A stretch of 64,000 nt of DNA from Gossypium raimondii (GCF_025698545.1 NC_068572.1:4836001-4900000); one strand, 5' to 3'; positions 48,237-62,120 are shown, counted from the stretch's first letter. The notes: generated from the letters alone by a model not told the origin. Numbers and translations are program-made.

Positions 48237-49920
48237 ACCAAAAACTAACATATAATGGAAATTGCACCACGAAATTTGAACTTTATTATTTTAACCAAAT
48301 TCTAATTATTTTACAATTTTTTTTAAAAACATTATTTGTTTTTCACTCGCGCGCCATAATCTATTTATTTATATTATTAATAAAAATATTGTGCGAGTTA
48401 ATGTCACAAAGTTAATCAGTACCAATTGTTTAAAATGACTAATGTACTCATTTATTAAATGACTACTATTACTATTTTGATGACCTATTTGTTATTTCAT
48501 ACATTTATATAGTTTTAAATAAAAACTAAAATTAATATGTTTAAGAATTGAATATGCGTTTAATGGATTTATAAATAAATTATTTTATCACTACACTAAT
48601 AATAATTCTAAAGTAAATTTTTAAAAAATATTAAATTTTAACACAAAATGTTTTCTCTCATGTGGACATACATGTGTATAAATAATGTCACTAATTGCGT
48701 TGGTATAATAAGTCAACTGATATTTAATTTTAAAAATAAAATTTTAATATTGAATTTTCTTTCACTAACTTGATAACTTTTAACTTGTTATAGAAAAATA
48801 TCAATACTATGATAAATAATTGGAGTGCATTACCTATTTAAAATATCTTTTATTCATAAGTTCATTTTTTTTATTTTAATTACGTACATATTGCATATAT
48901 GTTGTTAGTCAACTCGACACTAACTCATAATTGATTATAACAACATGCACAATTGTAGTGCATTTAGTATTATTTATCTGATGTGTTTATATGATTAATT
49001 TTTTTTATACAATATTAGGTGTAGGGAATAGGAGTAACACGGTTCAATTTCGTGCCAAATGAGTGTCTAACAAGAGTTTTAATCGCTGCTCTATTTAAGT
49101 CAACATGTGTTATTATGATCAATTGTTATTTTGATATAAATATCCACATTTTAAATCCGTAAGTGCGAGATTAAATAAATTAAATAATAATTATCATTAA
49201 AAAAAAGGATGATGTAACAAGTTAATGAAATGTAACGAAGCAGGACTGACGTCATCACTATCCAGCCAGAAGTTGAACAAGACTCGAACAAAATCTAAGG
49301 GTTACAAGGTAATTTCAGTTACTACAAGTGTCGGTTACCTGCTTTTGCTTGGCCAAATTTCATGCGAAGTCCCTGTACTATGCGCATCTGAGCAGATTTA
49401 GTCTCATTATTATAATTTGATCCTTTTTAATTCATTTATTTTTTTGAAATATGTATTTTCAATATTGAGGTTAATTTTTTTCCTTAATTATGTTAGATGA
49501 ATTGATATGTTTTTTAAACATGTGATGACGTAATACATATACTTAGCAATTTTATATAGTTGAACAAATTTTTGCACATTTAAAAAATATAATAATTGTC
49601 AAATTATACGAAAAAAAGTTGGTCTATATGTTGAATCATGATATATTTAAGAAAAAATTGATCCAATGTCAAATTACTAGAAGGAATTCACACAAAAACT
49701 ACATTTTGAACAACAAAACATTTAGAAATGATAAAATTATAGTAGAAAGATTAATATAAATCAGGGACCATTCATGGGAATTTACCTTTTTGTTTTTAAA
49801 TGTCCGAGCCACTGTTCCGAAAATGTTTACCAATTTTTGCAGGTGCGCTTTATTTGGCGGGTACGAAATAAATAATAAATAATATATAAATAAAATAATC
49901 AAACAAGGCTAAAATTAAAA
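48237..49920. other. AT-rich spacer upstream of the CCCH gene
   Basis: No ORF with gene character and no clear repeat pair. From 49925 the sequence changes to a GA/CT-rich leader. Confidence 0.45.
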
Positions 49921-49924
49921 AAAA

Positions 49925-50210
49925 AAAAACCCTCCGAAAATCAAACCGTACGGTATTTTTAGAGAGCGAAAGAAGCAAAGCTCACACATAGTGAAAAGGA
50001 ATCTCTTTTCTTTCTTCTTCTTCTTCTTCTTCTTAGCAAATTTCAGCTCTCGATTGAGCTCTTTTCGATCTTTCTAGAACATTCCATTTATCTCCGTTGA
50101 ACCTTCCATTTTCTTTTTTTGTTTGATTTTTTTTCCGGCGAAGTCGGTAAGGTTATTATTGTTCTACGGACCACCCTCGCCCCCCACCCACACAATCAAA
50201 TCCCGTTTCG
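49925..50210 (+). promoter_or_regulatory. Proximal promoter / 5' UTR of the CCCH gene
   Basis: GAGAGCGAAAGAAGC and a (CTT)n run at 50009-50034 are typical of plant leaders. The start codon at 50211 follows a C-rich stretch. No TATA box could be assigned. Confidence 0.45.
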
Positions 50211-53200
50211 ATGGAGTTGTACGGTCGTAACCCGACTCGTAATGGGTCTCAATCCGGTTATCAACCCGAATGGAGCCCCGCTGGGCCCGAAACAGGACTG
50301 GAAGGTATTTTTTTTCCGTTCATTTCAATGTGTATGGATTTTTTCTTTTCCTCTTTCTACTCGCATTGTGATGATGTTTCTCTGGTAAAGCTTGTTTTAG
50401 GGTTTTTTTCGATTAATAATGCGGAGAGTGAATTAGGGTTTTATTCATGTTTCTTTGTTGTGGTACAGAATCGAGGTGGCAATTGTCGGTGAGGGGCGTC
50501 GAATCGTACCCGGAACGGCTCGGGGTGACTGATTGTGTTTACTACATGCGAACGGGGTTTTGTGGTTACGGTAATAGTTGCCGTTACAATCATCCCCGCA
50601 ACCGTGCCGCGGTAAAATTTTCAATCATTAGTTTATTTAGTTTTGTATGCAATTTTTGGTTCAGCATTGAAATGTTATTGAATAATTGTCTGAGAATTTT
50701 ACTTTCACTGGTGACAATGGGGTGTAACTAAATGAACTTAGTATTAAGAACAATGGAAGTGAACAATGTGGTTTAATCATGGTACATTTTGATAATAATA
50801 GTGCATAACTGAAGCAACATCGAAAGAAAACTCTTATATGGTAGTTATTATTGTCATGACCAAATTGGTTGTAATCTTTTGGTGAGGAAACCTGCAAAAC
50901 TAAAATGGTCGGGGTGTGCTGGAGTTGGTGCTCTGGCACGTAGTATGGAGCTCAAATCGGTCATTACTCCATAATTTGAGGGAGCATGTACATAAAACAA
51001 GAGGAAAATGTAGAGAGTCACCCTTGCTTGCCTTTATGGAGGCTATCACCTTGTACAGAAGGCATATAAGTAGCAGGTAGTTACTAAAATATCCTTAGAG
51101 TCCTTATGGGTATAACAATCATTACTGATTATGTTTTCCTGATAATTTCATTTATATAATATATATTTGTTGCTTATCATGTGAAGGGGCTTTTATGCAA
51201 ATGCCTTTTTTAATGCATTGTTTCCCTTTAAATAGAAACAGGAAACTACAATTTAGAAGTTATGCTTGACATCCTCTGTTCCGAGTTTAAATGATGAGTG
51301 ACTTGCAACTTAAGTCTGTGTTTCTTTACCGACTTCCCTAACACTGGTCATTCTGTTGGCTCATGTCTTACACTCTATTTCATACCAAACTATCAGATGC
51401 CAAGCAAGTTGGTAGATGTTATTTCAGTATATTTTGAGCAAAAGATTTCTTTTTTTATTATGTGGTAAGAGAAGCAAGTAAAGTCTACCTTGGAATTGTT
51501 TTTCTTGGACCTACCTCAAATTAAAAGTTGAAACTCACGTGTTCTTTGTTTATTGCAAAGGAAATAGAATAACATGATTCAAATAAGTTATTTGCTACCT
51601 TCATATATAGTTAAAAATGAATTGAGGATAGTTCTTGATAGAATTGGACTATGTAAGAGAATTTACTTTGGTCATCTAGCCTGTTGTTTTAAACTGAGGC
51701 AGGAATTACCTCGTTTTCAGCTTTAAGTTTTTTTCAAGAGTTGAACCCCTTATTTTTATTTGGTTCTAATGCCATTTAGGTTGAGGCTGCAGTAAGAGCA
51801 ACAGGGGAGTACCCTGAACGACCAGGGGAACCTGTATGTCAGGTAGAAGAGTAAATTAGTTTATTGAAAAATGCAAAATTGTTTTCCTGTGAGTCAACTC
51901 TGCTAATTAAAGCTGCAAACACCTCTCTTTTTAACTTGTTTCTTTTCCTTTTTCTCTTTTTGCACGTGCAGTTTTATTTAAAAACCGGAACCTGTAAATT
52001 TGGTGCATCCTGTAAGTTCCATCATCCAAAAGATGGAGGTGGATCCTTTAGCCATGTTTCATTGAACATGCATGGATACCCATTACGGCCGGTTTGTATA
52101 CTCTTTTCTTGCTTTTTCCTCAGCTGTTATTCATATGTTTTTAGGATTCTTAAAACAACTAGGCATCAATTTGATGCACATACATTATCAGGGTGAGAAA
52201 GAATGCTCCTACTATTTGAAAACGGGGCAGTGCAAATTTGGTATTACTTGTAAATTCCATCATCCTCAACCATCTGGAACATCAATGTCAGCATCTGCAC
52301 CTCAATTTTATCAGCCGGTGCAGTCTCCTTCAGTCCCTGTACCTGAACAGTATGGGGGGGCATCTACCAATGTGAGAGTGGCAAGGCCTCCACCTTTACC
52401 TGGTTCATACGTTCAAGGGGGGGCTTATGGTCCTGTACTGTTTTCCCCAGGAGTGGTTCCTATTCCGGGTTGGAGTCACTACTTGGTAGGGTGATCAGCA
52501 CAGTTGCATTAAAAGATATATCAAGACTATATGCGATTCCTGAATCTTTTTTGGCTTACTTGGTGCAGGCACCTGTAAGCCCAGTGCTCTCTCCTGGTGC
52601 ACAACCTGCTGTTGGAGCAACTTCTCTCTATGGACTAACGCACCTATCTTCTTCAACACCTTCACTTGCAGGTCCTTATTCCTCATTGCCCTCTTCTACT
52701 GGCCTTTCAAGCAGTAACCAGAAGGAACATACATTTCCAGAGAGACCTGGTGAACCTGAATGCCAATACTATTTGAGGACTGGGGACTGTAAATTTGGAT
52801 CATCTTGTAGGTATCATCATCCTAGAGACAGGGTTGTGCCACAAACAAATTGCGTCCTCAGCCCAATGGGACTTCCTTTACGTCCAGTATGAACATTCTC
52901 ATTACTTCTTATTATATTGTTTTCTTCTGTTATGATAATTACTCATTTAGAGTGGGCTTTTAAGAGATCATGACTTAAAGATCTTGCGTCATAAATTGGG
53001 TTTGGTTAGGCTAATATGTTTTAAGTACCTGTATTATCTTTGATTGTCCTGTTAGTCCAAACTTCCCTATTATCTGCTATGCAGTTAGAAGTTTTTGTTC
53101 CTTGGGGAGGAAATAAAGAGACGGCCCTTCAGCCCTAGCCCCTCTTAATTAATTTTACAATTTTCTTTAAGAGGAACTTCTACCCCACTAAAATATAGAC

Positions 53201-54758
53201 TAGGTGTGCTTCATTTAGTGTAGGATTGAGAGGCTTCAGTAATGGTCATCTTTAATGGATTTGAGATTTCTTCATGCACTATCGACTTCTATATTTCTTA
53301 CATCCTGTCAATAATCTATTGTTGAAGGTTTATGCTGGCCTCAAAACTTAGGAATCAAATTATTTCTTTCTAGATGGTTTAGGTTGGTCAAAGCTTCATA
53401 ATGAATATCGTGTTCAGAGCAGTGTAGTAGGAGAAATGACTATTATTTACAATTGTTGGTAAGTTTGATGATTGATGATATTATATTTGGTCTCTAGAGA
53501 AGGTCTATGATGGAGCATTTTTGTTAGGGATTCTCAAGGCTATGTTAATTTGACTATTCATTTTCCTTGAAGTGTTGTGTCCAACACTCATTTCCTACAC
53601 ATAGTTGGATATTGTAAAGGGATAAAATCCTCCAAATATATTGGAAAAATATTGAGCATATCCATGCTAGACGCATAGCCATATCTGACACTCATCCCAG
53701 AGTCTGAGTAATATAGTCTCAGGGTTTCTAATATTCTTGTTGTCAGAAGAGATGATTAGGAAGATTCCACCAATTTATGGTGGAGAATAGCATTCTTTTT
53801 TTTTTTTTTCAATTGGAGAAGCTAGGCAACTTAACACCATCAAGGTTCCCTATGCTTTAAACTACACATAGTTAAGGTTTTATTACTCTTATTTTTAATT
53901 CCACTCATGTTTTTGGCTAGATAGACTTGCGGTTGAGTTAATAGCTGCCTTAGCTTTACATACTAAGGTTCTTAATCCAATGCTTCCTAATCTAGTGCTG
54001 CCTTTGATTGGGCACCCTCACAACCACTCTCTTCAACTTGTCATGATGAGACACATTATGCTATGTGAGGGTGTGGTTAAATGGTTTTTACCCACTTTTT
54101 CATTTACAATGCTCGTAATGTGAGTCTTGGTTAGCTAGGGCTGATCAAGTATGGACTATGGAGTGATAGTAATTCATCAACTTGTAATTTATAGTTTTAG
54201 TAACATATGCTTCGGTCATTCACTTTTGCAGGTGATGTTTGTTATCTAGTCCTGAAAGACGTTTTATGTTTATAGCTCTTCTTGAGTTATGCTATTTTCC
54301 TGAAAACAATTCTAGCATGATTATATACTTATTGAGTCAAATTGTAGCGTTTTAATGGATGTAAAGCAATAACAATGCTATTCTGCATTAACATTTGCTA
54401 GTTCTGGTTATAGCTATTGCATCCCTTGAATTTCAGATCGATCAAGACTTTAGTGATCATATATCTTGTTATTCTACTATAATAGCAATTATGTACCATC
54501 TTGTGCTTTAGTAACTCTACTCTATAATACTGGGAATGATGTTTTTGACACATTACATTTTGCTTCTTAAATTGCATCCAGGTTTTTGTCCCTTGCAACT
54601 TTTCTCATTTTTTTAGAAAATATTTTAATTTGATTTTTTTTATTTCCTGTAAACAGGGGGTGCAGCCTTGTGCTTTCTACTTGCAGAACGGGCACTGCAA
54701 GTTTGGGTCCACATGCAAATTTGATCATCCGGTGGGAACAATGAGATTTAGTCCATAG
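50211..54758 (+). CDS. Zinc finger CCCH protein, ZFN type with five fingers (C3H32-like)
   Basis: Seven exons: 50211-50304, 50469-50611, 51780-51842, 51972-52091, 52192-52485, 52569-52886, 54657-54758, all GT/AG and in frame, giving 377 aa. It starts MELYGRNP. Five CX8CX5CX3H fingers: Cys54/63/69-His73, Cys99/108/114-His118, Cys145/154/160-His164, Cys303/312/318-His322, Cys349/358/364-His368. The spacer between fingers 3 and 4 carries GVVPIPGW and [15 protein letters not shown], typical of this group. Such proteins bind RNA or DNA in the nucleus; the closest recalled relative is At2g47850. A TAG at 54756 stops the protein nine residues after the last finger, earlier than in relatives. Likely polyadenylation signal AATAAA at 55460. 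Confidence 0.9.
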
Positions 54759-55726
54759 CGGCGTTTCTCATTGATACACCAGTTGCTCCGTGTTCTATTG
54801 GGTCTTTACTGGCTACATTGGCCTATCCTGTTCCCCTTTCAGATTTTCAGCTTTCAAGCACGAGACAGGATTGTGAGGTTTGTCACTCAAATCGATGCAA
54901 AATGCTAGAGCCATTTTTCATTTTCTTGCCGATGTGATTTCACCATCCTTGATATATTTTCTGTTGATAGATCTCAGTATATTATAGTCAATTGTGCAAA
55001 GTTATATTTCTCAGAAGCAAGGGTTGTCAACAAATCTGCCTTACCACACAATCGGACCACTATTTTATGCCTCTCTTGTCTTTATTTACTGTCAAATATA
55101 ATCTGGAATAAGCTTTTGTAGCAAACAGTGTATGAACTCCTATCTACCGCTCTCTTCCAAATAAATCGAAGCAGAGAGCCGTTATATCAGGTTAGCCTCT
55201 GACTGTACTTTCAACTTGATGTTTTATATACTTTGTTCATTTGCAATGAGGAATTGAAGAATGATTTCCACTTCCCTGTATGTCTTAAATCTTCTCCATG
55301 CCTTTTTATCACTTGATATTACAGATTTCCCTGCTGCTTATTTCTGTTTAGGCAGAATTAGCAATTTATGCATTTGTGCCGTGTGTCGTCCTTGTGTCAC
55401 TTTCCTGTGTTACAATCGAGTTTTTGGTATTATATGTTTTATATAAAATTTGATACGTTAATAAAGCATTTTTTCTATGTTTTTTAGACTCTTAGTTTCT
55501 GTTTTTTTGCATTGCTCATGTCCAGCATTCATATCAGATGCTCATGTCTAACGATGGTATCTGATGTATATCCGGACATAATTATGGGGCATGATTCTTA
55601 AAGGACCTTTCAAAATAATGGGAAAATTTGAAAAGAAATGAGCACACCTTTGTTGGATACATGTATATATATCCTTGCATGCTAAGGAGATGATACTAAA
55701 CAGCAAAGATTCTTTTTGTCATTGTA
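54759..55726 (+). other. CCCH gene 3' region with a remnant of the lost C-terminus
   Basis: Just after the stop, 54779-54850 still encodes LIDTPVAPCSIGSLLATLA in the same frame, resembling the C-terminal part of relatives, then SDFQLSS; the Ser-rich stretch between is missing. The remainder is probable 3' UTR and spacer to AATAAA (55460). Confidence 0.6.
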
Positions 55727-56715
55727 CTTTTTTAGTTGGTGACCCAAATTTTTGGGCCCTTTTATTATGGTCACCCAAATAAAAATATTTGCAATTTGAT
55801 CATTATCGTTAGAAAAGCTTTTATTTTAGTCACTTAATTGTTAAATCTATAATTGCATCGCGTCACATCATTTTTGACCATTTTTTTATCCCATAATACT
55901 GTTTATCTTCTTTCCCTCCACACCACACTACCCCTACTTTCACCCTTCTTATTTTTCCTTTGCTTTAAAGTTTCCAACTTGTTCAATAAAGAGAAAAAAA
56001 AATCCAATTTCTAAGGATTGTAGTAAGATATGGAAATTAAATAAAAAACCCAGTATCAAAAACAAGGCAACCCAAATCAGCAAAAATATTCAACAACAAT
56101 ACTAATGAACGTTCTTTATCCAAAAAACCAAGACTTCACTTTAATTGCTAAAAAAGAGCTCAGCTGTTGTTTATCCATTAATATGAAGAAAACCAACAAT
56201 TGATCCAAAATCAAACTATATGTTAAAAAAAGAAAAATAAACAGACCTAGAAAAATTCAGATCACAAACACCAAAAACCAATGACTTCTTTTTCCCATTG
56301 GATATATGGAAAAAAAGTATGATATTACAACTGAACTTCAAAAGAGAGGATCAAGGTCAACAATGACAACACAGGGCAGTCTCTGAATTTCGACACAACG
56401 TAACAAGAACCATAAAAGATAGATTTAAAAAAAAAAAAAATAGATGGTGCGGTGGCTGGAAGCAAAGAGCAAAGAAAGAAGAAGAATGGCAGCAGCATGG
56501 GTGGTGTGGAGGGGAAGAAGATGATGAAGAGTGGAAGTGGGGTTAAAAAAATGGTAAAAAATGATGTGTGTATAGTTGGGCACCTTTAGGGATTTAACGT
56601 TTGAGTGACAAATGGAAAAAATTCTCTAATGACAATGATCAACTTGCAAGTATTTTTATTTGAATAACCAAAATGAAAGTGCTCAAAAAGTTGGTGATCA
56701 ACTAAGTAGTTTACC
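55727..56715. mobile_element. Long-TIR non-autonomous DNA element
   Basis: The left arm AGTTGGTGACCCAAATTTTT and onward (…ATTTGCAATTTGATCATT) is answered by the inverted right arm (GTTGATCACCAACTTTTTGA, CTTGCAAGTTGATCATTGTC), about 120 bp each. The interior holds an A-rich stretch and no ORF. Arm length suggests a Mutator-like or related element; a target duplication was not resolved. Confidence 0.7.
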
Positions 56716-56761
56716 CTACTTTTTATTTGTTATAAATATTCTTGAATGACAGTATAAGCTT

Positions 56762-59017
56762 TGTAACACCCCAAACTCAACCTGAACATTCAGACCAAGT
56801 CCGAAGAGTTATATTGACATTACTAGAGAAACCCATTTTTATAACACAATCAAAGAAACCATTCGACAAATTATAATGGCTGTAAAGGTTAGCCAATAGC
56901 CCAATAACCTTAAAGTCATATTACTAGAGAATGCTATAATTACTGATAATAATAATAAAGGGTGATAAAGCGAGTTGATTGAGCTCCCGCCATTCTGACC
57001 AGATCAAGACTGCGAGTTACCTGAAATTCAGTCAATAACAAAATGAGTTGAAAACTTAGCATATAATCGTAATAGGTTCATCTAAAAGCACAATCACAAT
57101 AGTAAATTGTTGAATCTCATATGTCAATTAGAATCAGAGGATAGTCAGTGCAAATTCAATGTATCAGTTATGCATTAGAACAATTCCGGTTCATATACGA
57201 TACAAATTAGGAACAGATGCAATTATTCCTACCCCCACAGCTACACACCATTTTCGATCGTCCAAACACACCATTAAAGGCATTTAATACCCATCAAACT
57301 CTACATATCGGAAGTGTCAATCTGACACGTTTAATGAGGTGCAGACTAGCTGTCAGATCAAAATGTGATAAAATACCAAATTCACGTATAATCGTGGCTT
57401 TAGCCATCGAATCAGAACAGATCACTTCCTCCTTTACAAAATTCCCATCCCATGCAATGCAAGTTACAGATATCAAGAACATATGCTCAGTTATTCAGAC
57501 TCAATTCATAATTAAGTGATACAGATCAATATCATTGACAATCTTCACAATACGCATACATATATAATCAACACCTCTGTCTCAAAACATCAAATAACAC
57601 TCATACAATCTAATTCAGATCATAAATACATTGTGGAAGGCCAATGTTCGTGTTAGACAGCGCTTACGGCCTCAGAGACAAGATTTAGAGTTTTCTCCAC
57701 AGACCACACAGCCTGACACTTGCTCGTGTGCCCACTCGTGCGTCTTACACGAATCGACACACGCCAGTGTGCCCACTCGTGTGTCTCACACGGCTCGGTA
57801 CATGCCTGTGTCATCTTCTCATGTGGTCCTAAGTCGTAAATAATGAGTCACACTACTTGAACACGCCTGTGTCTCTAGTTCATGTGGTATCCAAAAACGA
57901 TAGTAGGTTACACGACCTGGGCACACGCCTTTGTCCCTAACTCGTGTGTTCATTATGTTGTACTCAGTGAGTAACATGGCCTAGACACACGCCCATGTCT
58001 TTGGCTCGTGTGAACTCTGCACTAACATGACTACACATGGCCTGGACACACACCCGTGTCCCTTGCCCGTGTGGCTCATATTTGGTGAACAGTGTGTTAC
58101 ATGACCGAACACACGGCCTGTCACACGCCGTGTGGCATCGACATTCATATTTTTTGACATTTGAAATTCACAAAAACTTAGGTTTTTGGTACGCACTTGA
58201 AGTGGTTTTGTAGTAGGAACAACGTAAAGGATCTCCGAAGCCTAAAACGATCATCCAATAACTCAATCAACCAAATTTATTGACAATAATGCACAATTAG
58301 ATGTAGAACACTTATGTCGAAAGTTTTGACACAACCTTCAACGAATTCAACACTTACCGAAAGATCAACAACAATTACTCGAATTGACTTGCCGAGATTC
58401 GCTACTTCCAACACCTACTTCTAAAATAAGGAAACCAAAAAAATTTAACTAAGAGAATTGATCTATTAGCGCAAAACTATCTCAACGACACGAACTCGTC
58501 GTTTCTTAGAACTTCTAACAGAATTACACAGTTAACTTTCAGTTGATATCACAGAAACGTACTTACTCGACCCGAACATCAGATCAGAAGAAGAAGTCCA
58601 GCAATCGATAACAGAAACGCCCAAGAGATATAAAAAAAATGAAGAAGATAAAGAAAAAGAAAGAACTTAGAGTAGTAAAGAAGAAGAACGTTTTAAAATT
58701 TGTTTTAACCTCCAATAAGTTTTCCGACAGTTAGCAAAAATATTTCTTAATGTATACGCTAAAACCCGAACACAGAGCTAAACAGAATACAGAAGCTTAA
58801 CCATTGAACCAACATGGTCATTCTTGTCATAGAGTTACACAGAGTTAAATTTAAGTTAACGATTTAAGAGCAATGATTGATAGTTAACTAGCAAAACTTC
58901 TAAAATACGACTTGAATTCCTGACCACGAACACATAAGCAAAACATTTAACCATAGATACAGAAACTTAATTATTGTAAAATCTTACAAATAAACATTCA
59001 AAATTTGGGGTGTTACA
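56762..59017. mobile_element. Probable solo LTR (gypsy type), 2,256 bp
   Basis: Begins TGTAACACCCC and ends GGGGTGTTACA, the inverted ends usual for one class of plant LTRs. It carries a cluster of CACACG and CGTGTG words at about 57715-58130, which I associate with cotton gypsy LTRs. No primer-binding site, gag or pol is adjacent, and no second LTR lies in the window, so a solo LTR or short non-autonomous element fits best. Flanks AGCTT and AATTT do not give a convincing target duplication. Confidence 0.68.
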
Positions 59018-59334
59018 AATTTATATATATATTTGGAGGATGAATATGAAAGAGTATGATTATTTGAATATAAATTTTAATATAAATTTTTTATAACATA
59101 TAAATATCACATAAATATATGTTTTGATATTTAAGTATAAAAAATATTTAATAATGATATTTTTAAAATAAGATTTTAAATAATAATGTAATTTAATAAT
59201 TTTAAATAATATTTTGTTTGATAAAAAAAGTTTTAAATGTCTATAATCTGTATAAAAGTAGTTTTGAGAATTTTTGTACATATCAATATAGCTTTTATTC
59301 CTCGTTATATTAGTAAATACCTTTTCTCATATTA

Positions 59335-59505
59335 GATTCGATCATATCTCTTTTTTTTATATAATACCTAGAATTATTCATAGTCCCTCGTCAACTCTTA
59401 GATAGGAGGATAATGTGGTTCTACGTAGTTGAACCCACGTCCTCCTACATTGGTAACAATATTGATGCCAATCCAGCTAAAAATCAATTGACTAGTAAAT
59501 ATCAT
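59335..59505 (-). mobile_element. tRNA-derived SINE-like copy 1
   Basis: Read on the minus strand: A-box-like TAGCTGGATTGGCATC, then B-box-like GGGTTCAACTAC 45 bp on, a shared body CCTCCTATCTAAGAGTTGA, and a tail ending CTATGAATAATTCTAGG followed by an A-rich stretch. Two relatives lie at 60500-60650 and 63025-63180. Pol III promoter boxes and an A-rich 3' end fit a SINE. Confidence 0.6.
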
Positions 59506-60499
59506 TTTTAAATATACTTTTTTTTTGTTTTTCTAAGATTTATCACATTTATAAATAATAATTTTATTTTTACTAAAATAATTGGTTAAAAGATTACTTG
59601 ATAAAAAGATTTATGTACTTATAAATAAAAATTATGATTAATTTTATTAAATGAATTTATATAATAAATAATAAATTTGATATTAAATTACTTTGTATTT
59701 AAATTATCATGTTTCAATTGACTGAAAATTTTAAAGGAAAAAATGATATTACTTTAGTTTTAAATTGCAAGTTTTAGTTATTTATTTATTAATTTTATAT
59801 TTCATATATAAATTTTTATGGTTAAAGTGTAAATTTACCATCATAGGTGATGAATATTAAAATTTGTCGCTATACTTTACTTTCGTGGATATTTACCATT
59901 ATATTTTAAAAACATGAGTAAATTTTTATTCAAACTCTAATGTGATTTAATTTTATTACTAAGCTTTAAATTTTATTAAATTTTGAAACAATTTTATTTT
60001 TAAATTAAATTTTATCACTTTAAAACATATTAATTTTAATGATTTGTAAAAACAATTAATAAAAAATTATATCAAATATTTTATTAGAATAGTTAACAAT
60101 AATTTAACTTATAAATATTAAAATTAATAAATTAAATTACAATTTCTAGTTAATGAAATAATCTTGAAAAATAAAAATACATATATCATAAAAGAAAAGA
60201 TAAGTTTACTTTTATAAAATAATCATTTTATTTATTTTAATATTATATTAGTGAATATTAAAGTAAAATATAAAAAGAATTATTATTAAATTTTTCTTGA
60301 AATTATTTGATAATCTAATCTATTTTATTTTTGAATTTATTAATTACTTTACCACAAATTAATTTATTTTGCTTTTATTAATGTTTGTTAAGGTGGTTTC
60401 GATATTACTGCATAGGCATTACCTTTGTTTTATACTTTTTTCCCTAAAATACGTGGATTTAATTTTAGAAAATAATCTTTTTTATATATGTTTAAAATT
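59506..60499. other. AT-rich spacer
   Basis: No gene or clear repeat seen; extremely AT-rich. Confidence 0.5.
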
Positions 60500-60650
60500 A
60501 AATATAATCCTTCCCCGACCTTTAAATAGGAGAATAAACTCGTTTCAATGCGCTTGAACTCACATTTTTTAACACTGACAACAGTACCGATGTCAATTGA
60601 ACTAAAACGGTTTAAACCTATGACTTCTAAGATGGATACACTATTACTTA
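60500..60650 (-). mobile_element. tRNA-derived SINE-like copy 2
   Basis: Minus strand: TTAGTTCAATTGACATC (A-box-like), GAGTTCAAGCGC (B-box-like), TTTATTCTCCTATTTAAAGG body. More diverged than copies 1 and 3, and its 3' tail is not recognisable. Confidence 0.5.
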
Positions 60651-61949
60651 ACCATTCAACCTATGTCTTATTTCTTATTTATTTTAGTCACTTAATTATA
60701 TATATTTATTTCGGGCTCAACTTACATATTCTTTATTAGCTTATACATTTACTCAATTTTTATTAACTTATTTAATTTTATAGTTTTTAACACATTTCAC
60801 TTTAGTTTATATATAATAATTAATACTCATAATCAGGTCTTATTATTAATATTTTAATTTATTTTACCCATTTTCCAATTAGGTCCTAACTCAACTAAAA
60901 CACACTATTTTCAAATTAAATCTCGTAATCAAGTTTCGTTTTAGATTAATTAATAAAACAAAACTTGATTATATTATTTTAATATTTTAATTAATTATTT
61001 AAAGCAAAGTTTAAGGGCTAAATCATAATTTTAGTAAAATATTTTAGTAAAACCTTTTTGGTAAAATCAAGAGTAAAATTATGGAATTATCCAAATAAGA
61101 CTTAATCATGCAAATTTTCAAGTCATTTCATAGCATTTAAGGGCTTCAATTGCATAGCATAAAAATTAGGACTCAATTGCAAAGATAATAAAACATGCCC
61201 AACTTACATATGACATATTGACACCTATACATACTATTTCGTGTTTTCATGCCAATTTTCCTATTCTAACATGTCGTACATCATACATAGATCATTCAAA
61301 TCATGCTTAGTTATATTAAAACATATATTAACACATTTTAACAATCACGCGTATTCAGGGTTAAATTCAATCCATCAATCACAAACCCAATTCTTCTAAC
61401 CCAATTTTTAGGATGTGACAGAAATTGTTAAATTGTATTTGTTTACCCCATTACGAAAAATTCTAAATTTCTTTCTTTTTTTTCAATACTAGAATTTTAA
61501 ATTTCAAAATATCAAAATAAATTATTGAAAATTGTTTGATTTGTTACTATAATATTAAAATTAATTAAAATAATCTCTTTCTAAAATTTTAAATTTTATT
61601 TTATGTTTCCAAATTAAAATAAACTCAAATAACTCATCCTTAATAATTGTTGATGAAACACAAATTTCTTTTGATTATATGAACTTAAATCTTCTATGCT
61701 AAGCTAAAAACAAAGAAAAATCTTTATAATTAATTAATTTAATTAATTATTTGAGTTAATTTTAAGGATAATTTAAAACAAAAATAAAAATTTAAACTTC
61801 AAGAGATTAATTTAATTAATTTCAATATTATAGCAACAAATCAGTTGACATTACCAATGGATAAGCAAATACAATTGAAATATTAAAAAAAAATTTTGAC
61901 AATGGGATAAGCAAATACAATTTGAAAATTTTGTGTATTATTTTAACTT
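60651..61949. other. AT-rich spacer
   Basis: No coding signal. TTAATTAATTTAATTAATTA palindromic runs occur near 61733. Confidence 0.45.
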
Positions 61950-62120
61950 TTACTGCTTTTTCACTTTGATCCTTTATCTTTTTTTTACCCCAATCATTGT
62001 TTTAAAAAATATTTTTTGGGTGACTAAAATAAAAATATAAACATGATGTGACGTGCATGGTTAACAGTCATTAGAGATTTAACGCTTAGGTGACTCAAAA
62101 TAAAAACAATCTAAAAATTG
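61950..62120. repeat. Fragment related to the 55727-56715 element
   Basis: Contains GGGTGACTAAAATAAAAATA and GATTTAACGCTTAGGTGACT, which recall GATTTAACGTTTGAGTGAC and the TCACCCAAATAAAAATA arm words of the element at 55727-56715. Only part is present. Confidence 0.45.
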
